From positions 179,525 through 243,524 of the forward strand of contig CALEDQ010000023.1 in the NCBI GenBank assembly GCA_937949615.1: DNA of 64,000 bases, given 5' to 3'. This document shows positions 43,726 through 51,846 of the stretch, one piece after another. Both the position numbers and the translations under genes were made by a program. Source of the DNA: an uncultured bacterium (GTDB lineage Bacteria > Muiribacteriota > Ozemobacteria > Ozemobacterales > Ozemobacteraceae). Positions within the stretch are counted from its first letter, which is position 1. Each line of letters starts with the position of its first letter. Under the pieces are notes generated by a model that worked only from the letters and a program-made list of their open reading frames with translations, was not told the DNA's origin and did no database searches.

Positions 43726-44553
43726 ATGAGTCTCAAAGTTTATAAGCCTATTACCCCCTCACGCCGCTTCATGACAGGTTTCGACTTCAGTGATATCACC
43801 ACTGACAAGCCCCATAAGCCCCTGTGTGAGTGGCTCAAAACCACTGCCGGCCGCAATCATCACGGCCATGTCACTCTGCGCCACAGAGGCGGCGGTTCAC
43901 GCCGACTGTATCGCGTTATCGACTTCAAGCGCAACAAAGACGGCATCCCCGGCACTGTTGCTACCATTGAATACGATCCCAACAGAACTTCACGCATCGC
44001 TCTGGTAAATTACCGCGATGGTGAAAAGAGATATATCCTTGCTCACGAAGGCATCAAGGTAGGCGACGTTATCGAAAGCGGCATTCACGCTGACATCCTT
44101 CCCGGTAACTGTCTCCCTCTGAGAAATATCCCTCTCGGTTCAACCATTCACCACATCGAACTGCACCCCGGTAAAGGTGGCCAGGTCGCAAGATCAGCCG
44201 GCGCTGCCGCTCAGCTCGTTGGTAAAGAAGGCAAATATGCTCAGATCAATATGCCTTCCGGTGAAATGAGAATGGTTCTGATCGATTGCCGCGCTGTAAT
44301 CGGCAAAATCGGCAACTCAGATCACATGAACGTCACAATCGGTAAAGCCGGTCGCACAAGATGGAAAGGCATTCGCCCGTTCGTCCGCGGTTCAGCCATG
44401 AACCCCTGCGATCACCCGCACGGTGGTGGTGAAGCCAAGACCAGCCGCGGTAGAACTCCTGTTTCTCTCTGGGGTAAACCTGCTCAGGGTTACAAGACCA
44501 GAAAGAAAAAGAATCTTACCAACCGTCTCATCATTTCACGCAGGAAGAAGTAA
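43726..44553 (+). CDS. rplB: 50S ribosomal protein L2 (uL2)
   Basis: 275 aa, standard length. The motif RNHHGHVTLRHRGGGSRR and the C-terminal NPCDHPHGGGE (with the conserved His near the peptidyl-transferase centre) are intact, ending with KKKNLTNRLIISRRKK. Needed for subunit association and peptidyl transfer. Confidence 0.98.
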   Translation: MSLKVYKPITPSRRFMTGFDFSDITTDKPHKPLCEWLKTTAGRNHHGHVTLRHRGGGSRRLYRVIDFKRNKDGIPGTVATIEYDPNRTSRIALVNYRDGEKRYILAHEGIKVGDVIESGIHADILPGNCLPLRNIPLGSTIHHIELHPGKGGQVARSAGAAAQLVGKEGKYAQINMPSGEMRMVLIDCRAVIGKIGNSDHMNVTIGKAGRTRWKGIRPFVRGSAMNPCDHPHGGGEAKTSRGRTPVSLWGKPAQGYKTRKKKNLTNRLIISRRKK

Positions 44554-44565
44554 GGGAGAAACACA

Positions 44566-44835
44566 ATGGCAAAAAAAGCTCCATTTGTTTGTGCTAGATT
44601 AGTTAAAAGAATCCAGGACATGAACCAGGCTGGCGAAAAGCGCCAGGTAAAAACCTGGTCAAGATCTTCGACCGTGTATCCTGAAATGGTAGGTCATACC
44701 ATTGCAGTTCACAATGGTCGCAAGCACGTTCCTGTGTTCATTACCGAAAACATGGTTGGCCACAAGCTCGGTGAATTCGCACCCACCAGAACCTTCAAGG
44801 GTCACGCCAGCGAAAAAGCTGTGAAGCTTAAATAA
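44566..44835 (+). CDS. rpsS: 30S ribosomal protein S19 (uS19)
   Basis: 89 aa. Contains KTWSRSSTVYPEMVGHTIAVHNG and GHKLGEFAPTRTFKGHA, the conserved S19 core that forms a complex with S13 in the 30S head. AAGGGAG upstream. Nothing unusual. Confidence 0.97.
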   Translation: MAKKAPFVCARLVKRIQDMNQAGEKRQVKTWSRSSTVYPEMVGHTIAVHNGRKHVPVFITENMVGHKLGEFAPTRTFKGHASEKAVKLK

Positions 44836-44852
44836 GGGAAGGAGAAATAAGA

Positions 44853-45590
44853 ATGTTACGACTTGTTGGTGTAACCATTCCCGAAGACGTAGATCTGTTC
44901 AATGGCCTCCGCATGATTAAAGGCCTTGATACCAAAAACAGCCGCGCCAAGATCGAAACTTATCTGACCAAGGCCGGTCTTTATAACCGCCAGCTGCAGC
45001 CGAACGGCAAACTCGAAAAGGTTTACCCGAAGGTTGCCGACCTCAGCTGGAAAGAAAAAGCCAGACTTATCGACGTCGTCGATATGCCGAGAGCTGTTCT
45101 GAGAAACATTCACTCAAGCCCGAAGAAGCTCAGACTCATTGCTGACGCCATTCGCGGCAAAAGCGTCGATGAAGCCATGGCCACTCTGCAGTTCATGCAG
45201 AAGGGCGAAGCTCCGACCCTGCTGAAGCTCCTCAAATCAGCTATCGCCAACGCCGGCGCCAACCACGACCTGCGCGCTGACGATCTCTATATCGCCAAAA
45301 TCACCATTGACGGTGGTGCCACCATGAAGAGATTCATGGCCCGCGCCCGTGGTAGAGCCTGCCGCATCAGAAAGAGAACCTCACACGCCCAGATCGTTCT
45401 GCGCGAAAGATTCTCAATGGCCAAATTCGCTGTCAGCGAAAAGACCCAGGATGCCGCTGCCAAGAAGACTGTTAAAAAAGCTCCGGCGAAGACCGCTGCC
45501 AAATCAACAGCTCCCAAGGCCGAAAAAGCTGCCACTGCCAAGAAACCAGCCGCCAAGAAGACCACCAAATCACAGGGAGGTAAAGAATAA
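44853..45590 (+). CDS. rplV: 50S ribosomal protein L22 (uL22) with S13-like N-terminal extension and basic C-terminal tail
   Basis: 245 aa instead of about 110. The L22 core is residues 80-187 (LRNIHSSPKKLRLIADAIRG, the tunnel-hairpin segment GGATMKRFMARARGRACRI, TSHAQIVLRE). Residues 1-79 are an added domain that resembles the N-terminal part of S13: LVGVTIPEDVDLFNGLRMIKGL and KVADLSWKEKARLIDVV align with IAGVDLPRNKRVEAALPYIYGV and RVKDLTEDEISSIKKVL of rpsM here. Residues 188-245 are a Lys/Ala/Pro tail. GGAAGGAG upstream. The stop overlaps the rpsC ATG (TAATG). Confidence 0.95.
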   Translation: MLRLVGVTIPEDVDLFNGLRMIKGLDTKNSRAKIETYLTKAGLYNRQLQPNGKLEKVYPKVADLSWKEKARLIDVVDMPRAVLRNIHSSPKKLRLIADAIRGKSVDEAMATLQFMQKGEAPTLLKLLKSAIANAGANHDLRADDLYIAKITIDGGATMKRFMARARGRACRIRKRTSHAQIVLRERFSMAKFAVSEKTQDAAAKKTVKKAPAKTAAKSTAPKAEKAATAKKPAAKKTTKSQGGKE

Positions 45591-46300
45591 TGGGCCAGAA
45601 GATTAATCCAATCGGCATTCGCCTTGGTATTACCAGAACCTGGGATTCCAGGTGGTATGCAAAACGCAGTGACTACGCTAAATTCGTGCATGAAGACGTT
45701 AAGGTTCGCGACTTCATCGATCTCAAGCAGTTCCGCCGCGAAGGCATCAGCAAGATCGAAATCGAACGCAAATCGAACAACAAAATGCGCATCACCATTC
45801 ACACTGCCAAACCCGGCGTCATCATCGGTCGCGGTGGCGACAGAGTTGAAATCCTCAAGAAAGAACTTGAAGATCTCACCGGTAAATCAGTGTTCCTGAA
45901 CATCCAGGAAATCAAACAGCCCGATACCGATGCCAAGCTTATCGCTGAAAGCATCGCCATGCAGCTTGAACGCCGCGTTTCACATCGCCGCGCCATGAAG
46001 CAGGTAATCAGCCGCGCTCTGCGCGCTGGTGCCAAGGGTGTTAAGATTCTGTGCTCAGGCCGCCTCAACGGTGCTGAAATCGCCCGCCGCGAATGGGTCC
46101 GCGAAGGTCGCGTTCCTCTGCACACTCTCCGCGCTGATATCGACTATGCAACCGATACAGCTATCACCACTTTCGGCTGCGTTGGCGTAAAAGTGTGGAT
46201 CTTCAAAGGCGAAAAGATTGGCAAAGCTCATCTTTACAACCGCGAAACCAGCACTCCGGTTAACACCCCCAATAACGCTCCGACTAACACCAGGAAGTAA
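45590..46300 (+). CDS. rpsC: 30S ribosomal protein S3 (uS3)
   Basis: 236 aa. It begins MGQKINPIGIRLGI, with the KH-domain GxxG-type loop in TAKPGVIIGRGGDRVEILK and the C-terminal domain with RLNGAEIARREW. Ends in a short Asn/Thr/Pro-rich tail. Lines the mRNA entry tunnel. Translation is coupled to rplV by TAATG. Confidence 0.98.
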   Translation: MGQKINPIGIRLGITRTWDSRWYAKRSDYAKFVHEDVKVRDFIDLKQFRREGISKIEIERKSNNKMRITIHTAKPGVIIGRGGDRVEILKKELEDLTGKSVFLNIQEIKQPDTDAKLIAESIAMQLERRVSHRRAMKQVISRALRAGAKGVKILCSGRLNGAEIARREWVREGRVPLHTLRADIDYATDTAITTFGCVGVKVWIFKGEKIGKAHLYNRETSTPVNTPNNAPTNTRK

Positions 46301-46315
46301 GGAGGAACCCGCACA

Positions 46316-46726
46316 ATGTTGATTCCAGCAAGGACCAAATTCAGAAAAGCCCACCGTGGCAGAATGAAGGGCATGGCCAAAGGCGGTAAATACCTGGCCT
46401 TCGGTTCCTTCGGTCTTCAGGCCCTCGATCCGCACTGGGTAACCAGCGCCCAGATCGAAGCCGCTCGTAAGGTTATCACCCGCACCGTAAAACGTGCCGG
46501 CAAAATGTGGATTCGCGTTTTCCCGGACAAACCTGTTTCGAAGAAGCCCCTTGAAACCCGTATGGGTAAAGGTAAAGGCGCCCCGGAATTCTGGGTAGCA
46601 GTAATCAAACCCGGCAAGATTCTCTTCGAACTTGAAGGTGTGCCCGAAAATATCGCCGTCGAATCTCTGACTCAGGCAGCAGCCAAGCTCCCGATCCGCT
46701 GCCAGGTAGTCTCAAACAATAGCTAA
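46316..46726 (+). CDS. rplP: 50S ribosomal protein L16 (uL16)
   Basis: 136 aa, standard. Starts MLIPARTKFRKAHRGRMKGMAKGG, with GSFGLQALDP and the RVFPDKPVSKKPLETRMGKGKG motif near the A-site. AAGGAGGA precedes the ATG. Nothing unusual. Confidence 0.98.
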   Translation: MLIPARTKFRKAHRGRMKGMAKGGKYLAFGSFGLQALDPHWVTSAQIEAARKVITRTVKRAGKMWIRVFPDKPVSKKPLETRMGKGKGAPEFWVAVIKPGKILFELEGVPENIAVESLTQAAAKLPIRCQVVSNNS

Positions 46727-46740
46727 CAGGAAGGTGACCA

Positions 46741-47373
46741 ATGAAGAATCGCGAAGATTTTTCTGAACTCAACGAGCAGGAACTCGAAGAAAAGTATAAA
46801 CACTTCAAGGAAGAATTATTCAACCTTAGGTTTCAGGCCGTAACCGGCCAGCTTGCCAATCCGGCCAGAATCAGTCTGGTGCGCCGCAATATCGCCCGCG
46901 TCAAGACTTATCTGACCAGAATGGAAAAGGCCAGAATTCATCAGCTTCTCAAAGCTGAATACGACGCTCTTCTCAAAGAGGAAAAGATCGATACCCGCAT
47001 TACTCCTCTTACCGAAAAGATCGCCCGCCTGAAAGCCAGACTGTCTGTAAAAGCACGCAAAGTTAACCAGGAAATCCGCACCAACTGCGATAAGAAGGTT
47101 GCCGAGCTGCTCAAGAACATTCGCGGCGAGATCTCCAAAAAGCTGAGAAATGCCAACGGCAAGGATGACGCCCAGTTGCGCGCGGCTTCCAAGCGTCTCA
47201 GAGATCCCAAATGTACAATTAGAAAGAAGTTTCTTGACAAATTGTCTGAAATGGGATTAAATGAAGCTTCTCAGATCGCCACAATCAAGGAAAATAAGCG
47301 TGCGAAACTGCGCGAACTTGAAAACATCAGAGTTCTGCAGCGCGAACTGACCGCAGGCCGGCTTCCTTTTTAA
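46741..47373 (+). CDS. rpmC: 50S ribosomal protein L29 (uL29) with 145-residue C-terminal extension
   Basis: 210 aa, versus about 65-70 normally. Residues 1-65 are a complete L29 (KEELFNLRFQAVTGQLANP, then RRNIARVKTYLTR). Residues 66-210 are a new, highly basic, alpha-helical extension rich in Lys, Arg, Glu and Leu, probably coiled coil, ending LRELENIRVLQRELTAGRLPF. I find no second known domain. L29 is at the polypeptide exit site beside L23. No frameshift or fusion scar is visible, and the downstream gene has its own start 13 bases later. Confidence 0.93.
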   Translation: MKNREDFSELNEQELEEKYKHFKEELFNLRFQAVTGQLANPARISLVRRNIARVKTYLTRMEKARIHQLLKAEYDALLKEEKIDTRITPLTEKIARLKARLSVKARKVNQEIRTNCDKKVAELLKNIRGEISKKLRNANGKDDAQLRAASKRLRDPKCTIRKKFLDKLSEMGLNEASQIATIKENKRAKLRELENIRVLQRELTAGRLPF

Positions 47374-47386
47374 GCAGGAGTAAAAA

Positions 47387-47659
47387 ATGGAAAACGAAAA
47401 AACCTTAAGACGCAGCCGCGTTGCTAAAGTTGTTGCTGACAGCACCGAAAAGACCATCAAGGTCGAAATCGAAGGCATGGTTCAGCATCCCCGCTACAAA
47501 AAGTACATCAAGCGTCACACCAGATTCCTGGTTCATGACCCTGAAGAAAAATGCAAAGTCGGTGATACCGTTCGTATCGAAGAATGCAGACCGATCAGCA
47601 AGACCAAAAAATGGATTGTGCGCGAGATCGTTAAGACCGGCGCCGCCAACGTAGAATAA
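47387..47659 (+). CDS. rpsQ: 30S ribosomal protein S17 (uS17)
   Basis: 90 aa. The S17 signature is clear: DSTEKTIKVEIEGMVQHPRYKKY followed by RFLVHDPEEKCKVGDTVRIEECRPISKTKKW. OB-fold protein binding 16S rRNA helix 11. Preceded by AGCAGGAG. Confidence 0.97.
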   Translation: MENEKTLRRSRVAKVVADSTEKTIKVEIEGMVQHPRYKKYIKRHTRFLVHDPEEKCKVGDTVRIEECRPISKTKKWIVREIVKTGAANVE

Positions 47660-47671
47660 GGAGCACCAGCA

Positions 47672-48040
47672 ATGATTCGACAGGAAACCGTATTAAAAGT
47701 TGCTGATAACTCAGGCGCAAAAAAGCTCCTCTGCATCCGCGTAGCCGGCTGCAGCGGCAGATCTTTCGGCCGGGTTGGCGATATCATCGTAGCCTCTGTT
47801 AAAGACGCTATCCCCGATGGTACCGTTAAGAAAAAAGAAGTGGTCAAGGCTGTTATCGTTCGCACCGCCAAAGAAACCCGCCGCCCAGATGGCAGTTTCA
47901 TCAAGTTCGACGACAACGCAGCCGTAATCATCGGAAACGATAACAATCCTCGCGGCACCCGCATCTTCGGGCCCGTGGCGAGAGAACTTCGTGAAAAGCA
48001 GTTCATGAAGATCGTTTCACTGGCACCAGAAGTACTGTAA
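47672..48040 (+). CDS. rplN: 50S ribosomal protein L14 (uL14)
   Basis: 122 aa, canonical. MIRQETVLKVADNSGAKKLLCI at the start, and NPRGTRIFGPVARELR near the end. Part of the intersubunit bridge region; binds RsfS in other bacteria. AAGGAGCA upstream. Confidence 0.98.
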   Translation: MIRQETVLKVADNSGAKKLLCIRVAGCSGRSFGRVGDIIVASVKDAIPDGTVKKKEVVKAVIVRTAKETRRPDGSFIKFDDNAAVIIGNDNNPRGTRIFGPVARELREKQFMKIVSLAPEVL

Positions 48041-48052
48041 GGGAGCGACAGA

Positions 48053-48406
48053 ATGCACAAGAAGATCAAAGCCAGACGTGGCGTTGAAAAACCCCACATC
48101 AAAAAGGATGACCAGGTAGTAATTCTCGCTGGCGACGACAAAGGCAAAAAAGGTCGCGTTCTCTCTGTAAATGCAGAGAAGGGCACTGCCATCGTTGAAG
48201 GCGTCAACTACGTAAAGAGACACACCCGGCCCGGTAAAAATATCGGCAAGGGTGGTATCATTGAAAAAGAAGGCCCGATCGCTCTCGGCAAAATCGGCCT
48301 TCTCACTCCGGACGGCTCCAAACTCACCCGCGCCAAATTCGTAAAGCAGGGTGACGAAAAGAATCGCGTCTGCGCAACTACTAACGAGCCTCTCGGCCGC
48401 AAGTAA
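48053..48406 (+). CDS. rplX: 50S ribosomal protein L24 (uL24)
   Basis: 117 aa, slightly long. The KOW motif is DDQVVILAGDDKGKKGRVLSV, followed by EGVNYVKRHTRP. The C-terminal part lacks a clear zinc ribbon. L24 lies at the exit tunnel opening and initiates 50S assembly. A small perfect hairpin follows in the gap to rplE. Confidence 0.97.
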   Translation: MHKKIKARRGVEKPHIKKDDQVVILAGDDKGKKGRVLSVNAEKGTAIVEGVNYVKRHTRPGKNIGKGGIIEKEGPIALGKIGLLTPDGSKLTRAKFVKQGDEKNRVCATTNEPLGRK

Positions 48407-48410
48407 GTAA

Positions 48411-48426
48411 CCTGAATTTGTTCAGG
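48411..48426 (+). other. Small hairpin between rplX and rplE
   Basis: CCTGAA / TTCAGG with a TTTG loop, 27 bases before the rplE ATG. In E. coli S8 binds mRNA near the rplE start to regulate the spc operon; this hairpin is in the equivalent place, but I cannot show similarity to the S8 site. Confidence 0.3.
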
Positions 48427-48452
48427 AATAAGATATCATAAGGAGTTTCGGC

Positions 48453-49082
48453 ATGGCAAAGACAGAAAAAGGCGAAAAGGCAGCCCCCGCAAAGGCAGCC
48501 CCTGCAGCAAAAGCAACAGGGCCTAAGTCTCTCCCAAGGCTGAAGGAAAAGTATCTGAAGGAAATCGCACCGAAGCTGGTTACCAAATATGGTAACCCGA
48601 TGCGCGTCCCCAGGGTAACCAAAGTGGTTATCAACATGGGCGTCGGTGCCGCTACTCAGAATGCTAAACTTCTCGAAGCCGCTACGAGAGATTTAACCAT
48701 CATCGCCGGTCAAAAACCGGTAGTAACCAAGGCTAAGAAGTCAATCTCTAACTTCAAGCTGAGAGCTGGCGTCCCCATCGGGTGTCGCGTTACTCTCCGC
48801 GGCGATAGAGCCTTCTATTTCCTGGACAAACTTTTCACCATCGTTGTTCCCCGCATTAGAGACTTCCGTGGTCTTTCTCCAAAGGCTTTCGACGGTCGCG
48901 GCAACTACAGCCTCGGTCTCCAGGAACAGCTGGTTTTCCCTGAAATCTCCTACGATTCAGTGGAAAAAGTACAGGGCATGAACATCACCATCGTAACCAC
49001 CGCTCACAATGACGGTGAAGCTTACGAGCTCCTCGAGCAGATGGGTATGCCGTTCCGCAAGATCGCTAAAAAAGCGCAGTAA
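48453..49082 (+). CDS. rplE: 50S ribosomal protein L5 (uL5) with basic N-terminal extension
   Basis: 209 aa, versus about 180. Residues 1-27 are a Lys/Ala/Pro-rich low-complexity extension (AAPAKAAPAAKA). The L5 body follows: LKEKYLKEIAPKL, VTKVVINMGVG, AGQKPVVTKAKKSISNFKLR, GRGNYSLGLQEQLVFPEI. Binds 5S rRNA in the central protuberance. AAGGAG lies 7 bases before the ATG at 48453, so the extension is probably translated. Confidence 0.96.
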   Translation: MAKTEKGEKAAPAKAAPAAKATGPKSLPRLKEKYLKEIAPKLVTKYGNPMRVPRVTKVVINMGVGAATQNAKLLEAATRDLTIIAGQKPVVTKAKKSISNFKLRAGVPIGCRVTLRGDRAFYFLDKLFTIVVPRIRDFRGLSPKAFDGRGNYSLGLQEQLVFPEISYDSVEKVQGMNITIVTTAHNDGEAYELLEQMGMPFRKIAKKAQ

Positions 49083-49096
49083 TACAAGGAGTTGTT

Positions 49097-49282
49097 ATGG
49101 CTAAGAAAGCACTTATCGAAAAGTGGAGTAAAGCCCCAAAATTCTCTACCCGCGCCTATAACCGCTGCCTTATCTGCGGTCGCCCGCGTGGCTACATGAG
49201 GGACTTTCAGATGTGTCGTATCTGTTTCAGAGACCTCGCTTCCGTCGGCAGAATTCCCGGCGTTACGAAATCAAGTTGGTAA
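49097..49282 (+). CDS. rpsZ: 30S ribosomal protein S14, zinc-binding type (uS14)
   Basis: 61 aa, the short zinc-ribbon form. Cysteines in RCLICGRPRGYMRDFQMCRICF give the two CxxC pairs. Starts MAKKALIEKWSK. Essential for the 30S head. AAGGAG upstream. Confidence 0.98.
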   Translation: MAKKALIEKWSKAPKFSTRAYNRCLICGRPRGYMRDFQMCRICFRDLASVGRIPGVTKSSW

Positions 49283-49297
49283 AGGAGTTAATGAGTT

Positions 49298-49696
49298 ATG
49301 AGTATGACTGATCCTATTGGCGATATGCTGACTCGTATCCGGAATGCCAACATGGTTAAGCATGAAAGCGTCGAAATGCCTTCTTCTAAAATGAAAATCG
49401 AGATCGCAAAGATCCTGAAAAAAGAAGGTTATATCCGGGATTTCCGCTATTACAAATTTCAGAATAAATTCAATCTGAAAGTGTTCCTGAAGTACGGCGA
49501 AAAGAATTCTCACATCCTCAAGGGAATCACACGCGTTTCCAAACCTGGCAGAAGACTTTATTCTGGCAAGGAAACCATCGCGAAGGTTCTCGGCGGTCTG
49601 GGTATTTCTATTCTCACCACTTCCAAGGGCGTCATGACTGACAAAGAAGCCCGCAAAGCTGGAGTCGGTGGCGAAGTTCTTTGCCACGTCTGGTAA
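49298..49696 (+). CDS. rpsH: 30S ribosomal protein S8 (uS8)
   Basis: 132 aa. Starts MSMTDPIGDMLTRIRNAN, ends with the conserved SILTTSKGVMTDKEARKAGVGGEVLC. An ATG two codons later is an equally possible start (AAGGAG lies about 12 bases before the first). Binds 16S helix 21; represses the spc operon in E. coli. Confidence 0.97.
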   Translation: MSMTDPIGDMLTRIRNANMVKHESVEMPSSKMKIEIAKILKKEGYIRDFRYYKFQNKFNLKVFLKYGEKNSHILKGITRVSKPGRRLYSGKETIAKVLGGLGISILTTSKGVMTDKEARKAGVGGEVLCHVW

Positions 49697-49711
49697 CCAG
49701 GAGGAAGCGAC

Positions 49712-50257
49712 ATGTCAAGAATTGGTAAAAAACCCGTAATTATCCCCAAGGGTGTTGAAGTTAACGTCAACGGTACCATGGTCTCTGTTAAAGGCCCCCA
49801 GGGTCAGATCAGCAAAGACATGCCCGGCGAAGTCAAAGTCACCCGTGAAAACGACCATATCATCTGCACCATTCCCGAAGACAGCAACAAAGTTGTCAGA
49901 GCAAAATTCGGTCTGGTAAGAAGCCTTATCAATAACATGGTAACTGGCGCCCATGCCGGTTTCACCAAAGGCCTCGAAATCATCGGGGTTGGTTACAAAG
50001 CACAGAATCAGGCTCCCAACAAGATCCTGGTCAACATCGGTTATTCACACCCAGTCGTGTATGAAGCACCGGCCGGCATTACCCTCAAAGTAGACGGCAA
50101 CAAAGTGTTTGTAACTGGTATTGATAAAGAAGTAGTCGGCCAGACTGCCTCTGAAATCAGAGAAATCCGACCTCCGAGACATTACAAAGACGGCGCCGGC
50201 ATCCGCTATCTCGGCGAAAACGTCCGCATCAAGGTCGGCAAGAAGCTCGCAGCTTAA
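49712..50257 (+). CDS. rplF: 50S ribosomal protein L6 (uL6)
   Basis: 181 aa, standard two-domain L6. MSRIGKKPVIIPKGVEV at the start, with EIIGVGYKAQ and the C-terminal SEIREIRPPRHYKDGAGIRY motif. CAGGAGG precedes the ATG. Binds near the sarcin-ricin loop. Confidence 0.98.
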   Translation: MSRIGKKPVIIPKGVEVNVNGTMVSVKGPQGQISKDMPGEVKVTRENDHIICTIPEDSNKVVRAKFGLVRSLINNMVTGAHAGFTKGLEIIGVGYKAQNQAPNKILVNIGYSHPVVYEAPAGITLKVDGNKVFVTGIDKEVVGQTASEIREIRPPRHYKDGAGIRYLGENVRIKVGKKLAA

Positions 50258-50278
50258 GGCAATAAAGGAAGGTACAAA

Positions 50279-50638
50279 ATGAAAGTCGGAAAAAAGGAAA
50301 TGCGTAAGCGGCGTCATGCACGCAGCAGATTTTATTTGTCCGGTACTGCCCAGAAGCCTCGTCTTGCAGTGTTTCGCAGCCTTAAGCATATCTATGCTCA
50401 GGTAATTGACGATTCCACTGGCGAAACCATGGTTATGGCAAGTTCACTTGACAAAGATATTCGTTCCACTGTAAAAGGTGGAAACAAGAACGGTGCCAAA
50501 GCTATCGGTCAGAGACTGGCAGAAAAGGCAATCAAACAGGGCATTACTGCTGTGGTATTTGATAAGGGTGGTTACAAATATCATGGTCGCGTCAAGGAAC
50601 TGGCCGAAGGCGCCAGATCCGCTGGCTTGAAATTCTAG
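50279..50638 (+). CDS. rplR: 50S ribosomal protein L18 (uL18)
   Basis: 119 aa. Basic N-terminus (KKEMRKRRHARSRFYL), then RLAVFRSLKHIYAQVIDD and FDKGGYKYHGRVKELAEGAR. Binds 5S rRNA with L5. AAGGAAGG upstream. Confidence 0.98.
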   Translation: MKVGKKEMRKRRHARSRFYLSGTAQKPRLAVFRSLKHIYAQVIDDSTGETMVMASSLDKDIRSTVKGGNKNGAKAIGQRLAEKAIKQGITAVVFDKGGYKYHGRVKELAEGARSAGLKF

Positions 50639-50649
50639 GAGGAAACCAG

Positions 50650-51192
50650 ATGGCTGAACAAGGAAATCCTCGTTTCCGTCGTGATGGTCGCCGACGTGAC
50701 CAGGTCGTGGAAAACGAATTCACCGAAAAAATTATCTCTGTTAACCGTGTCTCTAAAACCGTTAAGGGTGGTAGACACTTTGGCTTCTCCGTTCTGGTCT
50801 GCGTAGGCGATCAGAAGGGTAAAGTCGGCATTGCTATCGGCAAAGCCAAGGCCGTTCCGGATGCAGTCCGCAAAGGTCTTGAAAAAGCCCGCAAGCAGAT
50901 GGTTCAGATTCCCCTGAACAAAGACACCATTGCCCATCCGTACATTGGCAAATTCGGTTCTTCTCAGGTCCTGATCAAACCCGCCGCCCCCGGTACCGGT
51001 GTTATCGCCGGTGGTGCCGTGCGTGCCATCTTTGAAGCTCTTGGCGTTAAAGACGTTCTGTCAAAACGCCTCGGTTCGAAGAACCCCGTTAACATGGCCA
51101 AGGCTACCATGAACGCTCTGCGCGATATGCGCGGCGTTGATGTCATCGCCAAAAATCGTGGCATTACTCCCGGCCAGGTCATTAACGGCTAA
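50650..51192 (+). CDS. rpsE: 30S ribosomal protein S5 (uS5)
   Basis: 180 aa. EFTEKIISVNRVSKTVKGGR and FGFSVLVCVGDQKGKVGIAIGKA (dsRNA-binding domain), then IGKFGSSQVLIKPAAPGTGVIAGG. Lines the mRNA entry channel. GGAGGA upstream, 11 bases after rplR. Confidence 0.98.
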   Translation: MAEQGNPRFRRDGRRRDQVVENEFTEKIISVNRVSKTVKGGRHFGFSVLVCVGDQKGKVGIAIGKAKAVPDAVRKGLEKARKQMVQIPLNKDTIAHPYIGKFGSSQVLIKPAAPGTGVIAGGAVRAIFEALGVKDVLSKRLGSKNPVNMAKATMNALRDMRGVDVIAKNRGITPGQVING

Positions 51193-51203
51193 GGAGAAAA
51201 ACC

Positions 51204-51383
51204 ATGACAGAAAAGAAAATCAAGATCAAACTGATTAAAAGCATGATCGGCGCCACAGAACGCCAGATCAAAACCCTTCACGCTCTCGGGCTCCGCAAGA
51301 TGCAGCAGGAAGTTGAACATGTGGCAACTCCCCAGATTCTTGGCATGGTCAGCAAGATGCAGCGCTGGATCGAAGTAAATTAA
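51204..51383 (+). CDS. rpmD: 50S ribosomal protein L30 (uL30)
   Basis: 59 aa, read directly from the sequence between rpsE and rplO. It starts MTEKKIKIKLIKSMIGATER, followed by QIKTLHALGLRKMQQEVEH, and ends in a helix with QRWIEVN. This matches the bacterial L30 pattern of two strands, KSxIG, LGLxK. AAGGAG lies 7 bases upstream. L30 is absent from some phyla, so its presence is informative. Confidence 0.95.
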   Translation: MTEKKIKIKLIKSMIGATERQIKTLHALGLRKMQQEVEHVATPQILGMVSKMQRWIEVN

Positions 51384-51395
51384 GGAGACCTCGTT

Positions 51396-51845
51396 ATGAT
51401 TAACCTTGGTAATCTCAAAAAGGCCAAAGGGTCTACCAAAGATAAGAGAAGAGTAGGGCGCGGTAAGGGTTCCGGCATGGGTAACCAGGCCACCAGAGGT
51501 CATGACGGTCAGCTCGGCCGCGGCAGCAAGGTTCGCCCCTATGCCGGGTTCGAAGGCGGTCAGATGCGTTTCGTCCGCATTATGCCGAAGCGCGGCTTCA
51601 CCAGCCCGAATCGTGTAGAATTCTCAGTGGTAAATCTGGCTGCTCTTGAGCAGGCCTTTGCCGCCAACGCTGAAGTAACCGTAGCAAAACTCATCGAAGC
51701 CGGTCTGGTCAAAAACGACAAGAACCCGGTCAAGATTCTTGCCCGCGGCGAAATCAAAAAGCCTCTTACCGTTAAGGCTCATCAGTTCTCAAGTTCTGCA
51801 AAGGACAAAATTGAAAAAGCCGGTGGAAAGGCGGAGGTGATCTAA
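51396..51845 (+). CDS. rplO: 50S ribosomal protein L15 (uL15)
   Basis: 149 aa. Starts MINLGNLKKAKGSTKDKRRVGRG, with GSGMGNQATRGHDGQ and GFEGGQMRFVRIMPKRGF. Ends TAA one base before the TTG start of secY; its last codons contain the secY ribosome site GGAGGTGA. Confidence 0.98.
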   Translation: MINLGNLKKAKGSTKDKRRVGRGKGSGMGNQATRGHDGQLGRGSKVRPYAGFEGGQMRFVRIMPKRGFTSPNRVEFSVVNLAALEQAFAANAEVTVAKLIEAGLVKNDKNPVKILARGEIKKPLTVKAHQFSSSAKDKIEKAGGKAEVI

Positions 51846-51846
51846 C

